Source: Brevundimonas pishanensis
GTDB lineage: Bacteria; Pseudomonadota; Alphaproteobacteria; Caulobacterales; Caulobacteraceae
NCBI RefSeq assembly: GCF_022750635.1
Contig: NZ_JAJKBG010000003.1
Span: 372,001-436,000, forward strand
Length of the DNA stretch: 64,000 nt
Reading direction: 5' to 3'
Shown piece after piece: positions 1 through 8,845 of this stretch (position 1 is its first letter; the number at the start of each line of letters is the position of its first letter). A model generated the notes under the pieces. That model was not told where the DNA came from, did no database searches, and saw only the letters and a program-made list of their open reading frames with translations. Position numbers and translations under genes: made by a program.

Positions 1-32
1 TCACATTAAGTCATCGCATCTGGAGGGCGTTC

Positions 33-2468
33 ATGCGTTTGCGAAACTTCTCGGTAGCCTGTGCGGCTTTGTTGCTGGCCAGCGGGGCACCGATGGTGGC
101 CTTTGCCGACAGCCCGACCTACCAACAACCGCCTGCACCGATTGCACAGATCCTTGATGCGGCCCCGACACCGGGTGTGAGCGTCAGCCCTGACCGCAAG
201 ACGCTGTTGCTGACCGAGCGCAGCAACCTGCCGTCAATTCAGGAACTGTCCGAGCCGATGCTGCGTCTGGGCGGTTATCGCATCAATCCGCGCAATAACG
301 GTCGCGCCAATTCCCAGATGAGCTGGGTGAAGGGCCTCAGCTTCCAGCCTGTCGAGGGCGGTGAAGCCCGTCCTGTCTCGGGACTTCTGGCCAACGCCCG
401 CCTGACTTCGGCAACCTGGTCGCCGGACGGCCAGAAGGTCGCCTTCCTCGTCAACGCTGAAAGCGGTCTGGAGCTGTGGGTTGCCACGGTGGCCGATGCC
501 AAGGCCAAGCGCCTTACGCGCGGCATCGTAAATGCGACCGCCACCAGCGGTTTCGACTGGCAGCCTGACAGCAATGGTCTGCTGGTTCTGACAGTGCCGA
601 CCAATCGCGGTCCGGCACCGGTAACCGACCGCCCTCCGACGGGTCCGGTCGTGGACGAGACGGGCGGCCGCGTGGCTCCTGTCCGTACCTATCAGGACCT
701 GCTCAAGGACCCGATGGACGAAGCCCTGTTCGACTACTATTTCACCGCCCAACCGGCCTTCGTAAATCTGGACGGCCGACTGCGTACTGTGGGGCAGGCG
801 GGTGTCTACATCGGCGCATCGCTGTCGCCGGATGGCCGCTACGTGCTGCAGACGCGCGTGAAGAAGCCGTACTCCTATATTGTGCCGACCAGCCTGTTCC
901 CGAGCGAAACGGTTGTGACCGACCTGAACGGTCGTGCGGTGCACCAGTTGTCCGATCTGCCGCTGCGTGACAACATCCCGACCGCATTCGATGCTGTCGC
1001 AACCGGTCCGCGCGCCGTTAGCTGGCGTGCCGATGCCGATGCGACCCTCGTCTGGGCCGAAGCCCAAGACGGCGGCGACCCGCGCAATGCTTCGGAAGTG
1101 CGCGACCGCGTCTTCATGCTGCGTGCACCGTTCAATGATGCCGCAGTGGTGTTGGCCGATCTGAAGTCGCGCTACGCGGGCACCCAGTGGGGGCGTGACG
1201 ATGTGGCCATCGTTAACAGCCGCTGGTTCCAGAACCGTCAGGAAACCCGTCTGCTGGTCAATCCGTCCAACCCGCAGCAACAGCGTGTGCTGGTGCAGCG
1301 CAACTACCAGGACCGCTACAATGATCCGGGCTCCGTTATCGTCGAACCCAACGGTCGTGGCCGCAGCCTGATCCGCTTTACCGCCGACGGTCAGAAGGTG
1401 TTCGTCACCGGTGCAGGCGCGACCCGTGAAGGGGCCTATCCGTTCCTTGACGTGATGGACCTGAACAGCGGCGCAACCGAGCGTCTGTGGCGTTCGGCGC
1501 AGGGCGAGTACGAAACGCTCGTCGGTATTCTGGACGAGGACGGCCGTCGCCTTCTGACCAGCCACCAGACCAAGACCCAGCCGACCAACCTGCGTATCCG
1601 CAATCTGGATGGAAACGTCACGCCGCTGACCAACTTCCCCGATCCGGCTCCGCAACTGGCCGACGTTACCAGCCGCCTGATCACCTATACCCGCAAGGAC
1701 GGTGTCCAACTTTCGGGCACGCTGTATCTGCCGGCTGGCTATGACAAGGATCGTGACGGGCCGCTGCCGCTGCTGATGTGGGCCTATCCGGCAGAGTTCA
1801 CCGATGCGGCCGTGGCTGGTCAGGTCGTGGACAGCGACAACCGCTTCGTGCGCCCGTCGGGCAGCAGCCACCTGTTCCTGCTGACGCAGGGTTATGCCAT
1901 CCTCGACAACCCGACCATGCCGATCATCGGTGTGGACGGTGCCGAGCCGAACGACACCTATATCCAGCAGCTGTCGGACAGCGCCGAAGCGGCGGTGAGT
2001 GCGGTGGTGGAACTGGGCGTTGCCGACCGCGAGCGTATCGCTGTGGGCGGTCACTCCTACGGCGCGTTCATGACGGCAAACCTGTTGGCGCACACCGATC
2101 TGTTCAAGACCGGTATCGCGCGTTCGGGGGCCTATAATCGCACCCTGACGCCGTTCGGCTTCCAGGCCGAGCAGCGCAACTATTGGGAAGCGACCGAAAC
2201 CTATAATGCGATGTCGCCCTTCACCTATGCCAACAAGATCAATGAGCCCATCCTGTTGATCCACGGTGAGGCGGACTCGAACTCGGGGACTTTCCCGATC
2301 CAGTCGGAGCGCTTCTATGCGGCGCTTAAGGGCAATGGCGCGACTGCGCGTTACGTTGTCCTGCCGCTGGAAGACCACGGCTACCGCGCCCGCGAAAGCG
2401 TTGGTCACACCCTGCACGAGATGGCCAGCTGGCTTGATCGCTGGATGAAGCCTCAGGCTGAACAATAA
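33..2468 (+). CDS. S9 family serine peptidase, glutamyl-endopeptidase-like (S9D)
   Basis: Exported serine peptidase of the prolyl-oligopeptidase clan, 811 aa. A signal peptide covers about residues 1-25 (ending ...VAFA|DS). A beta-propeller-like region fills about 50-520 and an alpha/beta-hydrolase domain about 560-805. The nucleophile motif GGHSYGAFM places Ser675; the likely acid is Asp748 in HGEADSNSG and the likely base His782 in LEDHGYR. The stretch GAYNRTLTPFGFQ is typical of the S9D glutamyl-endopeptidase subgroup, which is why I prefer that over a generic acylaminoacyl peptidase. The ATG at 33 is preceded by GGAGGG at 22-27. Its own terminator follows. It probably trims peptides in the periplasm. 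Specificity is inferred from motif resemblance only. Confidence 0.93.
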   Translation: MRLRNFSVACAALLLASGAPMVAFADSPTYQQPPAPIAQILDAAPTPGVSVSPDRKTLLLTERSNLPSIQELSEPMLRLGGYRINPRNNGRANSQMSWVKGLSFQPVEGGEARPVSGLLANARLTSATWSPDGQKVAFLVNAESGLELWVATVADAKAKRLTRGIVNATATSGFDWQPDSNGLLVLTVPTNRGPAPVTDRPPTGPVVDETGGRVAPVRTYQDLLKDPMDEALFDYYFTAQPAFVNLDGRLRTVGQAGVYIGASLSPDGRYVLQTRVKKPYSYIVPTSLFPSETVVTDLNGRAVHQLSDLPLRDNIPTAFDAVATGPRAVSWRADADATLVWAEAQDGGDPRNASEVRDRVFMLRAPFNDAAVVLADLKSRYAGTQWGRDDVAIVNSRWFQNRQETRLLVNPSNPQQQRVLVQRNYQDRYNDPGSVIVEPNGRGRSLIRFTADGQKVFVTGAGATREGAYPFLDVMDLNSGATERLWRSAQGEYETLVGILDEDGRRLLTSHQTKTQPTNLRIRNLDGNVTPLTNFPDPAPQLADVTSRLITYTRKDGVQLSGTLYLPAGYDKDRDGPLPLLMWAYPAEFTDAAVAGQVVDSDNRFVRPSGSSHLFLLTQGYAILDNPTMPIIGVDGAEPNDTYIQQLSDSAEAAVSAVVELGVADRERIAVGGHSYGAFMTANLLAHTDLFKTGIARSGAYNRTLTPFGFQAEQRNYWEATETYNAMSPFTYANKINEPILLIHGEADSNSGTFPIQSERFYAALKGNGATARYVVLPLEDHGYRARESVGHTLHEMASWLDRWMKPQAEQ

Positions 2469-2475
2469 GAACGGG

Positions 2476-2505
2476 AAAGGCGGGAATGAACTTCCCGCCT
2501 TTTTC
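2476..2505 (+). terminator. Rho-independent terminator after the S9 peptidase gene
   Basis: Perfect stem AAAGGCGGGAA / TTCCCGCCTTT with a 5-nt loop followed by T5. The T-run touches the stop codon of the convergent small membrane protein gene. Confidence 0.88.
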
Positions 2506-2506
2506 T

Positions 2507-2800
2507 TTAGCGCGTCGGGGTGGGTGCAGGGGCGGGCAGGGCCTGTGTCGGCTGATCGCCTTCGAATACGGCGCTGTCAGCGGCCTTTTCGGGCACCGAA
2601 CGGTCCACATGGCCGCCGTTGACACTATAGAGAATAAACAGGCCGAACAGCGCCGCCGCCGCCCCTAGCGTCGAGATGACGAGGATGGGGACGATGGATT
2701 TGCCTTTGCCACCACCGCGTACATAGCCCGCATCAACAGGACGTCCTTCGTGTACGGCGTCAGCGGCCTTGTCGTGACGGTCGGGTTCTACCGGCTGCAT
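2507..2800 (-). CDS. Small single-span membrane protein of unknown function
   Basis: 97-aa protein with a charged cytoplasmic-like N-terminus, one hydrophobic segment at about residues 35-58 (SIVPILVISTLGAAAALFGL) and a proline-rich tail (PAPAPTPTR). An upstream GTG at 2848 would extend it, but the ATG at 2800 has a clear AAGGAAG ribosome site 5 nt upstream, so I use it. It converges with the S9 peptidase gene. I recognise no family. The layout (short N-terminus, one span, disordered Pro/Ala tail) fits a membrane-anchored accessory protein. Confidence 0.62.
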   Translation of the reverse strand: MQPVEPDRHDKAADAVHEGRPVDAGYVRGGGKGKSIVPILVISTLGAAAALFGLFILYSVNGGHVDRSVPEKAADSAVFEGDQPTQALPAPAPTPTR

Positions 2801-2872
2801 AGGGGCTTCCTTTGGCTTCAGTTGTAGTCTGAAACCAACCCTCAGCACTCATTCGTAGTTCCCCACTGTCGA

Positions 2873-3763
2873 TCAGCGATCCCAGTCCGGAACCTCTCCG
2901 TAGAGCGCCGATACGAAGCGGATAAACGATTGCACCCGCGTTTCCGCCCGCGCTCGCCCCGCTGTCAGGGCAAAGATCGCGACATCGGATGCGCCACTAT
3001 ATTGCGGCAGAACGATCTGCAGCCGCCTGTCTTTAAGCTCCTCGCCCACATCCCATGTCGAACGCAGCGCGATACCGGCACCAGACAGGACCATTTCACG
3101 AGCGACTTCGGACGAGTTGGTCCTCACGCGGCTGCGGGCGCGGAAGGTGGTGGGCCCATCCGGGCCTTCCAGCCTCCAAAGCGACTGGTTCTCGGCAGCC
3201 AGTTGAGCGTGATCGCGCAGCGCTTCCAGCGTGTCCGGCGCGCCGTGGCGCATAATATAGTCGGGGCTGGCGCACAGAACGCGGCGGTTGGGTGCCAGCT
3301 TGTGCATGGCGGGATTAGCGTCGTCATAGGCCCCGATACGCACCGCCACATCCACGTCCTCTGCCATCAGGTCCACAAAGGCATCGGTGAGGTTCAGCTC
3401 CAGCGTCAGGCGCGGGTTGTCTTCCAGAAAGGGCTGCAGATAGGGAGCCAGCCGCCTGCGCCCGAACGAAGTGGGGGCGGTCACGCGCAGCAGTCCACGC
3501 GCCTGGGTGGTCCGTCGCGACACAGACGCTTCCAGATCTTCGACCCCGTCCAGCAGTTGTAGTGCCCGCTCATAGACAAGCCGGCCCGCTTCGGTAGGAG
3601 CCAGGCGCCGCGAGGTGCGCTCGATCAAGCGCACTCCCAGCCGGTCCTCCAGACGCGCCAGCCGTCGAGAGCCAACCGCAGGTGACAAATCCAGCCTGCG
3701 CGCGGCCGCCGAAAGGCTGCCTTCCTCGATAGCACGTATGAAGATTTCATATTCAGCCAGCAT
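2873..3763 (-). CDS. LysR family transcriptional regulator
   Basis: 296-aa regulator with an N-terminal winged helix (MLAEYEIFIRAIEEGSLSAA..., helix-turn-helix about residues 15-60) and a C-terminal co-inducer-binding domain from about residue 90. This is the usual LysR length. A longer reading would need a TTG at 3793 with no ribosome site, and it would run through a perfect inverted repeat, so I start at the ATG at 3763. It is divergent from malate synthase G, which suggests it controls glcB and itself. The likely operators lie between the two genes. Confidence 0.9.
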   Translation of the reverse strand: MLAEYEIFIRAIEEGSLSAAARRLDLSPAVGSRRLARLEDRLGVRLIERTSRRLAPTEAGRLVYERALQLLDGVEDLEASVSRRTTQARGLLRVTAPTSFGRRRLAPYLQPFLEDNPRLTLELNLTDAFVDLMAEDVDVAVRIGAYDDANPAMHKLAPNRRVLCASPDYIMRHGAPDTLEALRDHAQLAAENQSLWRLEGPDGPTTFRARSRVRTNSSEVAREMVLSGAGIALRSTWDVGEELKDRRLQIVLPQYSGASDVAIFALTAGRARAETRVQSFIRFVSALYGEVPDWDR

Positions 3764-3774
3764 GGGTCCGTTCC

Positions 3775-3797
3775 ATCTTTGCAATTTATGCAAAGAT
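3775..3797. promoter_or_regulatory. Inverted repeat, likely LysR operator
   Basis: Perfect 9-bp arms ATCTTTGCA and TGCAAAGAT separated by 5 nt (ATTTA), just upstream of the LysR start and on the promoter side of glcB. Size and AT-rich centre fit a LysR recognition site. Confidence 0.6.
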
Positions 3798-3806
3798 AAG
3801 CGTCAT

Positions 3807-3828
3807 TCTTCGCCATGGATAGCGAAGA
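3807..3828. promoter_or_regulatory. Second inverted repeat, likely LysR activation site for glcB
   Basis: Arms TCTTCGC and GCGAAGA separated by 8 nt. The arms resemble those of the neighbouring repeat (TCTTTGC / GCAAAGA). Centre-to-centre spacing is about 31-32 bp, roughly three helical turns, so both could be contacted from one face by a LysR tetramer. Confidence 0.5.
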
Positions 3829-3870
3829 TATGCACGGTTAGGGTAGGGCATTGCATTCAGGAGCCTTCCG

Positions 3871-6024
3871 ATGACCCAACCGATGATCCGCTATGGCACG
3901 CTCAGTGTGGCTCCGCAGCTTGAGGCCTTCATTCGCGAACAAGCGGCACCGGGCACGGGCGTCGCTCCCGAGACCTTCTGGTCGGTGATGCAGGGTCTGG
4001 TGGACAAGTTTGCGGGCAAGAACCGCGAGCTATTGGCCAAGCGCGATCAGCTGCAGTCGCGACTGGATGGTTGGCATCGTGCGCGACCGGGTCAGCCGGA
4101 CCAGCGCGAGTATCAGGCGTTCCTGCGCGAGATTGGTTATATCGAACCTGAAGTGGCCGATTGCGTCGTCACGACCACCGGTGTTGATCCCGAACTGGCG
4201 ACGATGGCGGGACCACAGTTGGTCGTGCCGCTGACCAATGCCCGCTATCTGCTCAACGCCGCGAACGCGCGCTGGGGCAGCCTGTACGACGCATTTTACG
4301 GCACCGATGCGCTGGGCGATCTGCCCGCGGCGGGCGGCTATGATCAGGAGCGTGGTGGCAAGGTCATCGCCAAAGCGCGCCAATTTCTGGACAGGGCTGC
4401 GCCCCTGAGCGCGGGCAGTCACGCCGATGCCGCCGCCTATCGCGTCGAAAATGGCAAACTCGTTGTGGCTCTGGCTGACGGCACTGTGACGAAACTGGCT
4501 GACGAAACCGCCTTTGTGGGTTTCGGCGGCGATGCCGCGTCCCCTTCGGCGATCCTGTTACGCCACAACGGCCTGCACTTCGAGATCAGCATAGATCGTG
4601 ATCATCGCATCGGTGCCAGCGACCCTGCGGGCGTTGCGGATGTTATCGTCGAGGCGGCGTTGACGGCTATTTGCGATGCGGAAGACAGCGTCGCTGCGGT
4701 GGATGCAGAGGACAAGGTGCTGGTTTACGCCAACTGGCTGGGACTGATGCGGGGTGATCTGTCGGCGCGGTTCAGCAAGGACGGTCAGTCCATGGACCGG
4801 ACAATGAACCCTGACCGGACCTATTCAGCACCGGACGGCACGTCGTTCACCCTTAAGGGGCGCAGTGTTCTGTTGAAGCGCAACGTCGGCCTGCATCTGA
4901 CTACGGATGCCGTCCTGGACGCCGAGGGGCGCGAGATTCCCGAGAATATCCTCGACATTGCCGTGACTGGCCTGATCGCGCTGCACGACCTTGAGCGCAC
5001 TGTCTCGCAGCGTAACAGCCGCGAGGGATCGGTCTATGTGGTGCGTCCCAAGATGCATGGCTCCGAAGAGGTTGCCTTCGCCAGCGCCCTGTTCGGCGCG
5101 GTCGAGAGCGGATTGGGACTGCCGCCACTGACCCTGAAAATGGGCATTATGGATGAAGAGCGTCGCACCAGTGTCAATCTGCGCAACTGTATCGCGGCGG
5201 CGCACGATCGTGTGGTCTTCATCAATACCGGCTTCCTGGATCGTACGGGCGATGAAATCCACTCCATGATGGAGGCGGGGCCCGTCGTTCGGAAGGAGGC
5301 CGTGAAGGGCACGGCTTGGATCAAGGCGTATGAGGACCGCAATGTCGATATCGGGCTGACGGCAGGACTGTCCGGCCGTGGGCAGATCGGTAAGGGCATG
5401 TGGGCGGCTCCCGACCGCATGGGCGATATGCTTTCCACCAAGGCGGGACACCCCAAGGCAGGGGCATCGACTGCATGGGTCCCGTCACCGACGGCTGCCA
5501 CCCTGCACGCACTGCACTATCATGCGGTGGATGTCTGGTCGGTGCAGCGCGACTTGGCCCACCGCGCCTCGACGGGGCTGGAGCCTCTGTTGACCCTGCC
5601 GTTAGCGACCGAGGTGCCGGAACCGGACGAAGTGGTTCGCGAACTGGAAAACAACTGTCAGGGCATACTGGGCTATGTCGTGCGATGGATCGATCAGGGC
5701 GTCGGATGTTCAAAGGTGCCGGACATTCACGACGTGGGATTGATGGAAGATCGTGCCACCTTGCGTATCTCCAGCCAGCACATTGCCAACTGGCTGCACC
5801 ACGGCTTCACCAATGACGAACAGGTGATGGCCGTGCTCAAACGAATGGCGGTGGTGGTGGACCGCCAGAACGCAGGCGATCCGTACTATCGCCCCTTGGC
5901 ACCAACCTATGATGACCATGCCTGGCACGCATCGGTTGCATTAATTTACAAAGGACGCGAGCAGCCCAACGGTTACACCGAACACTTGCTCACGGCCTAC
6001 CGTCGTAAGGCAAAACAAGCTTAA
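3871..6024 (+). CDS. glcB: Malate synthase G
   Basis: 717-aa monomeric malate synthase (isoform G), condensing glyoxylate with acetyl-CoA to malate in the glyoxylate shunt. Length matches the family (about 720). The active-site arginine is probably Arg337 in [11 protein letters not shown], and the catalytic aspartate is Asp627 in [14 protein letters not shown]. The conserved [10 protein letters not shown] and [17 protein letters not shown] blocks are intact. The ATG at 3871 has AGGAG about 7 nt upstream. It is divergent from a LysR gene and followed by a terminator, so it is probably monocistronic. No isocitrate lyase gene is in the window. Confidence 0.97.
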   Translation: MTQPMIRYGTLSVAPQLEAFIREQAAPGTGVAPETFWSVMQGLVDKFAGKNRELLAKRDQLQSRLDGWHRARPGQPDQREYQAFLREIGYIEPEVADCVVTTTGVDPELATMAGPQLVVPLTNARYLLNAANARWGSLYDAFYGTDALGDLPAAGGYDQERGGKVIAKARQFLDRAAPLSAGSHADAAAYRVENGKLVVALADGTVTKLADETAFVGFGGDAASPSAILLRHNGLHFEISIDRDHRIGASDPAGVADVIVEAALTAICDAEDSVAAVDAEDKVLVYANWLGLMRGDLSARFSKDGQSMDRTMNPDRTYSAPDGTSFTLKGRSVLLKRNVGLHLTTDAVLDAEGREIPENILDIAVTGLIALHDLERTVSQRNSREGSVYVVRPKMHGSEEVAFASALFGAVESGLGLPPLTLKMGIMDEERRTSVNLRNCIAAAHDRVVFINTGFLDRTGDEIHSMMEAGPVVRKEAVKGTAWIKAYEDRNVDIGLTAGLSGRGQIGKGMWAAPDRMGDMLSTKAGHPKAGASTAWVPSPTAATLHALHYHAVDVWSVQRDLAHRASTGLEPLLTLPLATEVPEPDEVVRELENNCQGILGYVVRWIDQGVGCSKVPDIHDVGLMEDRATLRISSQHIANWLHHGFTNDEQVMAVLKRMAVVVDRQNAGDPYYRPLAPTYDDHAWHASVALIYKGREQPNGYTEHLLTAYRRKAKQA

Positions 6025-6051
6025 GCGTCGCATTTTAGAACACTATATTTC

Positions 6052-6084
6052 GAGGCACCCCATAAGTTTGGGGTGTCTCTTTTC
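6052..6084 (+). terminator. Terminator after glcB
   Basis: GAGGCACCCC / GGGGTGTCTC stem with one G-T pair, 8-nt loop, followed by TTTT. Confidence 0.82.
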
Positions 6085-6108
6085 GATACAAACGCTTGCA
6101 AAAGTCGC

Positions 6109-6132
6109 AAACGAGCCATAAACGGCTTGTTT
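6109..6132. promoter_or_regulatory. Inverted repeat upstream of the pilus locus
   Basis: Arms AAACGAGCC and GGCTTGTTT (one G-T mismatch) around ATAAAC, inside the AT-rich promoter region before the first pilin-like gene. It could be an operator or a second weak terminator for glcB. Confidence 0.35.
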
Positions 6133-6229
6133 GTTAACTTTGCTTAACCACGTTCTCCCGATTTTCGGCCCAAATCAGGGCTTATTCGTATCAAAACGGG
6201 ATGGCACGGGTTTTGGAAGGTTAGCCTGT

Positions 6230-6252
6230 GACCGGTCCGAGGGGGATCGGTC
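6230..6252 (+). promoter_or_regulatory. Leader stem-loop before the first pilin-like gene
   Basis: GACCGGTCC pairs with GGATCGGTC (one G-T) around a 5-nt G-rich loop. It lies about 17 nt before the GGAGG ribosome site of the gene starting at 6286, where a 5' UTR hairpin could stabilise the mRNA or tune translation. Confidence 0.4.
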
Positions 6253-6285
6253 CTGCCGCATGAAGTCGCGGAGGGGGACGTTCTT

Positions 6286-6918
6286 ATGAGCGAATGCGTC
6301 ACGCTTAAAAACACGCGCCGCGAGAAAGGGCGCACCGGCTTAGCTGGTCTGATGGCGTTCGCTGTCGCCTGTGGTGCGTTCGGTTCGGCGTCGGCCCACT
6401 CCCGCGGTCCGGTCATTATCGGTCCCGACCCCACCTTGCCGACCATGCCGATGGGCGATGTTGTGTCGAACACCGGCTTCGACGTTAGCGTCGTCGGTCG
6501 TATCTCGTCGCGCTGCCAGCTGGGCGAAGGTCGCGAAATCGACTTCGGTGATCTCAGCGTTCCCAAACAAGCCACGGCTTTGCTTGGTATTGAGTGCAAT
6601 GTGCCGTTCGATCTGGCGATCAAGGCCCGCAATGGCGCGCTCAGCCACACGACCCTGCCGAACGGGCAGGGCGGATTCTCGGGTGCTCTGTCCTACGGTC
6701 TCAGCATTGATGTTCCGGTTCTTGATCCGGCCGAGCGTGTTGTTTCGGGCCGCTATCAATCTCTGGATCTGCGCAACGGCGTCACCCTCAGCAGCGATAA
6801 TGCAATCGCCAAGGGTGGTGCTCTCCTCAAGTTTCAGACGGGCGTATCTGAAGGTCACGGCCTTTTGGCTGGTCAGTATTCAGAGACGATCGTCCTGACT
6901 ATTGCTCCAAGAATGTAA
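6286..6918 (+). CDS. SCPU-domain pilin-like subunit, first gene of the pilus locus
   Basis: 210-aa exported protein. The signal sequence ends near residue 37 (GSASA|HS) after an arginine-rich start. The mature part has spore-coat-U/pilin style: a single domain beginning FDVSVVGRISSRCQLGEGREIDFGDL, a second Cys in GIECNVPFDLAI that likely forms the fold's disulfide, and the closing strand LLAGQYSETIVLTI. Such proteins are donor-strand-complemented subunits of chaperone-usher fibres. The ribosome site is GGAGG at 6270-6274. It precedes two tandem pilins, a chaperone and an usher. Its divergence from those pilins suggests a minor or adaptor subunit (inference). Confidence 0.75.
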   Translation: MSECVTLKNTRREKGRTGLAGLMAFAVACGAFGSASAHSRGPVIIGPDPTLPTMPMGDVVSNTGFDVSVVGRISSRCQLGEGREIDFGDLSVPKQATALLGIECNVPFDLAIKARNGALSHTTLPNGQGGFSGALSYGLSIDVPVLDPAERVVSGRYQSLDLRNGVTLSSDNAIAKGGALLKFQTGVSEGHGLLAGQYSETIVLTIAPRM

Positions 6919-7018
6919 ATATTGGGAGCATACATTCCGGTTTCATCAATAAAGGTGAATTCGGTTTTTGTATCCGGTTCGTAAATGTATGAATCAAACA
7001 GTTTAGTTTTACCGATCC

Positions 7019-7039
7019 GATCAAGAGTTTTGCTTGATC
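7019..7039. promoter_or_regulatory. Inverted repeat in the leader of the tandem pilin genes
   Basis: Perfect arms GATCAAG and CTTGATC with a 7-nt spacer, 28 bp before the ATG of the first tandem pilin. It could be an operator or a 5' UTR hairpin. Confidence 0.4.
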
Positions 7040-7066
7040 TGCTTTAAAACAACAGGAAACTTGAAA

Positions 7067-7831
7067 ATGAAAATCTCGCATATCCTGGCTGGTGCAGCCG
7101 CTATCGCTCTGGTTGGTTCGGCTGCAAACGCTGGCACCATCAACCAAGGTCAGTTCTCGGTCCCGGGCACGAACAACCACGTTAATGTGGGCGGCGGTCT
7201 GCTTGGCTTGGGGAACCTCGGCAATGCCGGCGGCGGTCTCGGCGGCATCAGCCAGACCTTCTCGGCTTGGCACGCTGTCGGTGCCTCAGCTGGCAACAAC
7301 GGTTCGGCTTCGGGTTCGGACGGCGCGACCTTCACCCTGAAGGGTAAGGTTGACACCGACTGCGCCTTCTACTCGGGTTCGGCCCAGAGCCACGAACTGG
7401 ACTTCGGCACCCTGGGCATCTACGCCTCGGACAACACCGGCCCGGGTCTGGCCTTCGACATGGTCGCTCCGGCTTCGGTCGCCATCTACACCAACCTGGC
7501 TGGGTGCAACACGGCTAACACCGTCAAGCTGACCAAGAACCACGTTGATGGCCTGCGTAACACCGGCAACACCGGTGGCTACGACACCGCAGTGTTCACC
7601 GCCAACCTGCCGTTCACGGCTGCCGCTTCGTACACCGCAGTGGCTCAAGGCGCTCAATCCAACGGTACGGTCCAAACCCTGACCGCTGGCCTGAACCAAC
7701 TGGACGCCCAGAACACCCACGGTGCCTGGAAGTCGCCGCTGTCGTTGACCGTGACCATCCCGGTTCCGTCGAAGGCTCTGCTGGCCGGCACCTACAACGG
7801 TTCGGTCGCCATCGAGATCTCGGCTCTCTAA
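7067..7831 (+). CDS. Tandem pilin subunit A
   Basis: 254-aa secreted structural subunit. Start is the ATG at 7067 (AGGAAAC upstream), giving a signal peptide MKISHILAG...AANA|G. An upstream reading frame extension to 7034 has no matching signal sequence. The glycine-rich N-terminal third (GGGLLGLGNLGNAGGGLGG) is unique to this copy. From residue 76 to the end the protein is identical to the next gene except for one Thr/Ser change. Two cysteines (TDCAF, AGCNT) probably form the pilin disulfide, and the last strand AGTYNGSVAIEIS is typical of donor-strand fibres. The narrow codon choice (AAC, GGC/GGT, ACC) suggests high expression. Likely a major fibre subunit. Confidence 0.8.
   Translation: MKISHILAGAAAIALVGSAANAGTINQGQFSVPGTNNHVNVGGGLLGLGNLGNAGGGLGGISQTFSAWHAVGASAGNNGSASGSDGATFTLKGKVDTDCAFYSGSAQSHELDFGTLGIYASDNTGPGLAFDMVAPASVAIYTNLAGCNTANTVKLTKNHVDGLRNTGNTGGYDTAVFTANLPFTAAASYTAVAQGAQSNGTVQTLTAGLNQLDAQNTHGAWKSPLSLTVTIPVPSKALLAGTYNGSVAIEISAL
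7292..7831 (+). repeat. Direct repeat copy 1 (3' part of pilin A)
   Basis: A 540-bp segment matching 8129-8668 with nine substitutions by my count (about 98%), including a run of more than 200 bp with no difference. Confidence 0.9.
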
Positions 7832-7850
7832 GCCAAGACAAGAAACGACC

Positions 7851-7877
7851 TCGGGGCGGCCTTTCCGGTCGCCCCGA
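7851..7877 (+). terminator. Intercistronic stem-loop between the two pilin genes
   Basis: 11-bp stem TCGGGGCGGCC / GGTCGCCCCGA (one G-T pair) with a 5-nt loop, followed by ACCCTATTTTAT. It could attenuate read-through from pilin A or protect its mRNA 3' end, making pilin A the more abundant product. Confidence 0.55.
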
Positions 7878-7903
7878 ACCCTATTTTATAAAGCAGGATT
7901 ACC

Positions 7904-8668
7904 ATGAAGAAGCTCGCTCTCTCGGCTGGCGTTGCCGCCCTCGTTCTCGTTGCAACGTCGGCTAACGCCCAGAACATGCTCAACAAGGGCCAGTTCAACC
8001 ACTCGATCACTAACATCAACGTTGGTGCGGGCCAGCCTGCAAACAACCTGCAAGTTGCCCAGGGTCTGACGGTTCCGGGTTACCAGTTCAACGGTCGTGC
8101 TGCTTGGCACAACGTTGGCACGGTTGAAGGCAACAACGGTTCGGCTTCGGGTTCGGACGGCGCGACCTTCACCCTTAAGGGCAAGGTTGACACCGACTGC
8201 GCCTTCTACTCGGGTTCGGCCCAGAGCCACGAACTGGACTTCGGTACCCTGGGCATCTACGCCTCGGACAACACCGGTCCGGGTCTGGCCTTCGACATGG
8301 TCGCTCCGGCTTCGGTCGCCATCTACACCAACCTGGCTGGCTGCAACACGGCTAACACCGTCAAGCTGACCAAGAACCACGTTGATGGCCTGCGTAACAC
8401 CGGCAACACCGGTGGCTACGACACCGCAGTGTTCACCGCCAACCTGCCGTTCACGGCTGCCGCTTCGTACACCGCAGTGGCTCAAGGCGCTCAATCCAAC
8501 GGTACGGTCCAAACCCTGACCGCTGGCCTGAACCAACTGGACGCCCAGAACACCCACGGTGCCTGGAAGTCGCCGCTGTCGCTGACCGTGTCGATCCCGG
8601 TTCCGTCGAAGGCTCTGCTGGCCGGCACCTATAACGGTTCGGTCGCCATCGAGATCTCGGCTCTCTAA
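7904..8668 (+). CDS. Tandem pilin subunit B
   Basis: 254 aa, the same length as pilin A. The signal peptide MKKLALSAG...SANA|Q and the first part of the mature region (asparagine-rich, HSITNINVGAGQPANN) differ from copy A, while the C-terminal 179 residues match it almost perfectly. The ATG at 7904 follows CAGGA. Cysteines and the final strand are as in copy A. Because donor-strand exchange uses the subunit N-terminus, copies with different N-termini and identical cores would give two subunits that fit the same neighbours but differ in their exchange strand (inference). Confidence 0.8.
   Translation: MKKLALSAGVAALVLVATSANAQNMLNKGQFNHSITNINVGAGQPANNLQVAQGLTVPGYQFNGRAAWHNVGTVEGNNGSASGSDGATFTLKGKVDTDCAFYSGSAQSHELDFGTLGIYASDNTGPGLAFDMVAPASVAIYTNLAGCNTANTVKLTKNHVDGLRNTGNTGGYDTAVFTANLPFTAAASYTAVAQGAQSNGTVQTLTAGLNQLDAQNTHGAWKSPLSLTVSIPVPSKALLAGTYNGSVAIEISAL
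8129..8668 (+). repeat. Direct repeat copy 2 (3' part of pilin B)
   Basis: Partner of 7292-7831 at a constant offset of 837 bp. The match begins abruptly at the GGCAACAAC codons and runs through the stop codon. Confidence 0.9.
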
Positions 8669-8694
8669 GGCTTCAGTTCCTGAAGACTAAGTGG

Positions 8695-8720
8695 CGCCCG
8701 GTCCAATGGACCGGGCGTTC
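8695..8720 (+). terminator. Hairpin between pilin B and the chaperone gene
   Basis: Perfect 10-bp stem CGCCCGGTCC / GGACCGGGCG with a 3-nt loop but only a weak T-run (TTCGCTTT). It probably acts as a partial terminator that lowers chaperone and usher expression relative to the pilins. Confidence 0.6.
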
Positions 8721-8845
8721 GCTTTCCCTGTGCAGTGCCCGGTCCCGAGTGGCGCAAGCATTGCTGTGAGTAGTGTCGCGGGGCGTGTCCTGTCCCGTCT
8801 TTGTACAGTCGCCCGGCGTCATACCCCACACGGAAAGACCAACCC

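Noticed and set aside
234..2465. Long minus-strand open frame (743 codons) opposite the S9 peptidase
   Set aside because: It is the antisense shadow of a GC-rich gene; the predicted protein is Arg/His/Gln-rich with no domain, and the plus strand has full S9 motifs.
7292..8668. The 540-bp repeats as a mobile element
   Set aside because: No terminal inverted repeats, target duplications or transposase. The repeat is confined to coding sequence and fits duplication or gene conversion of a pilin gene.
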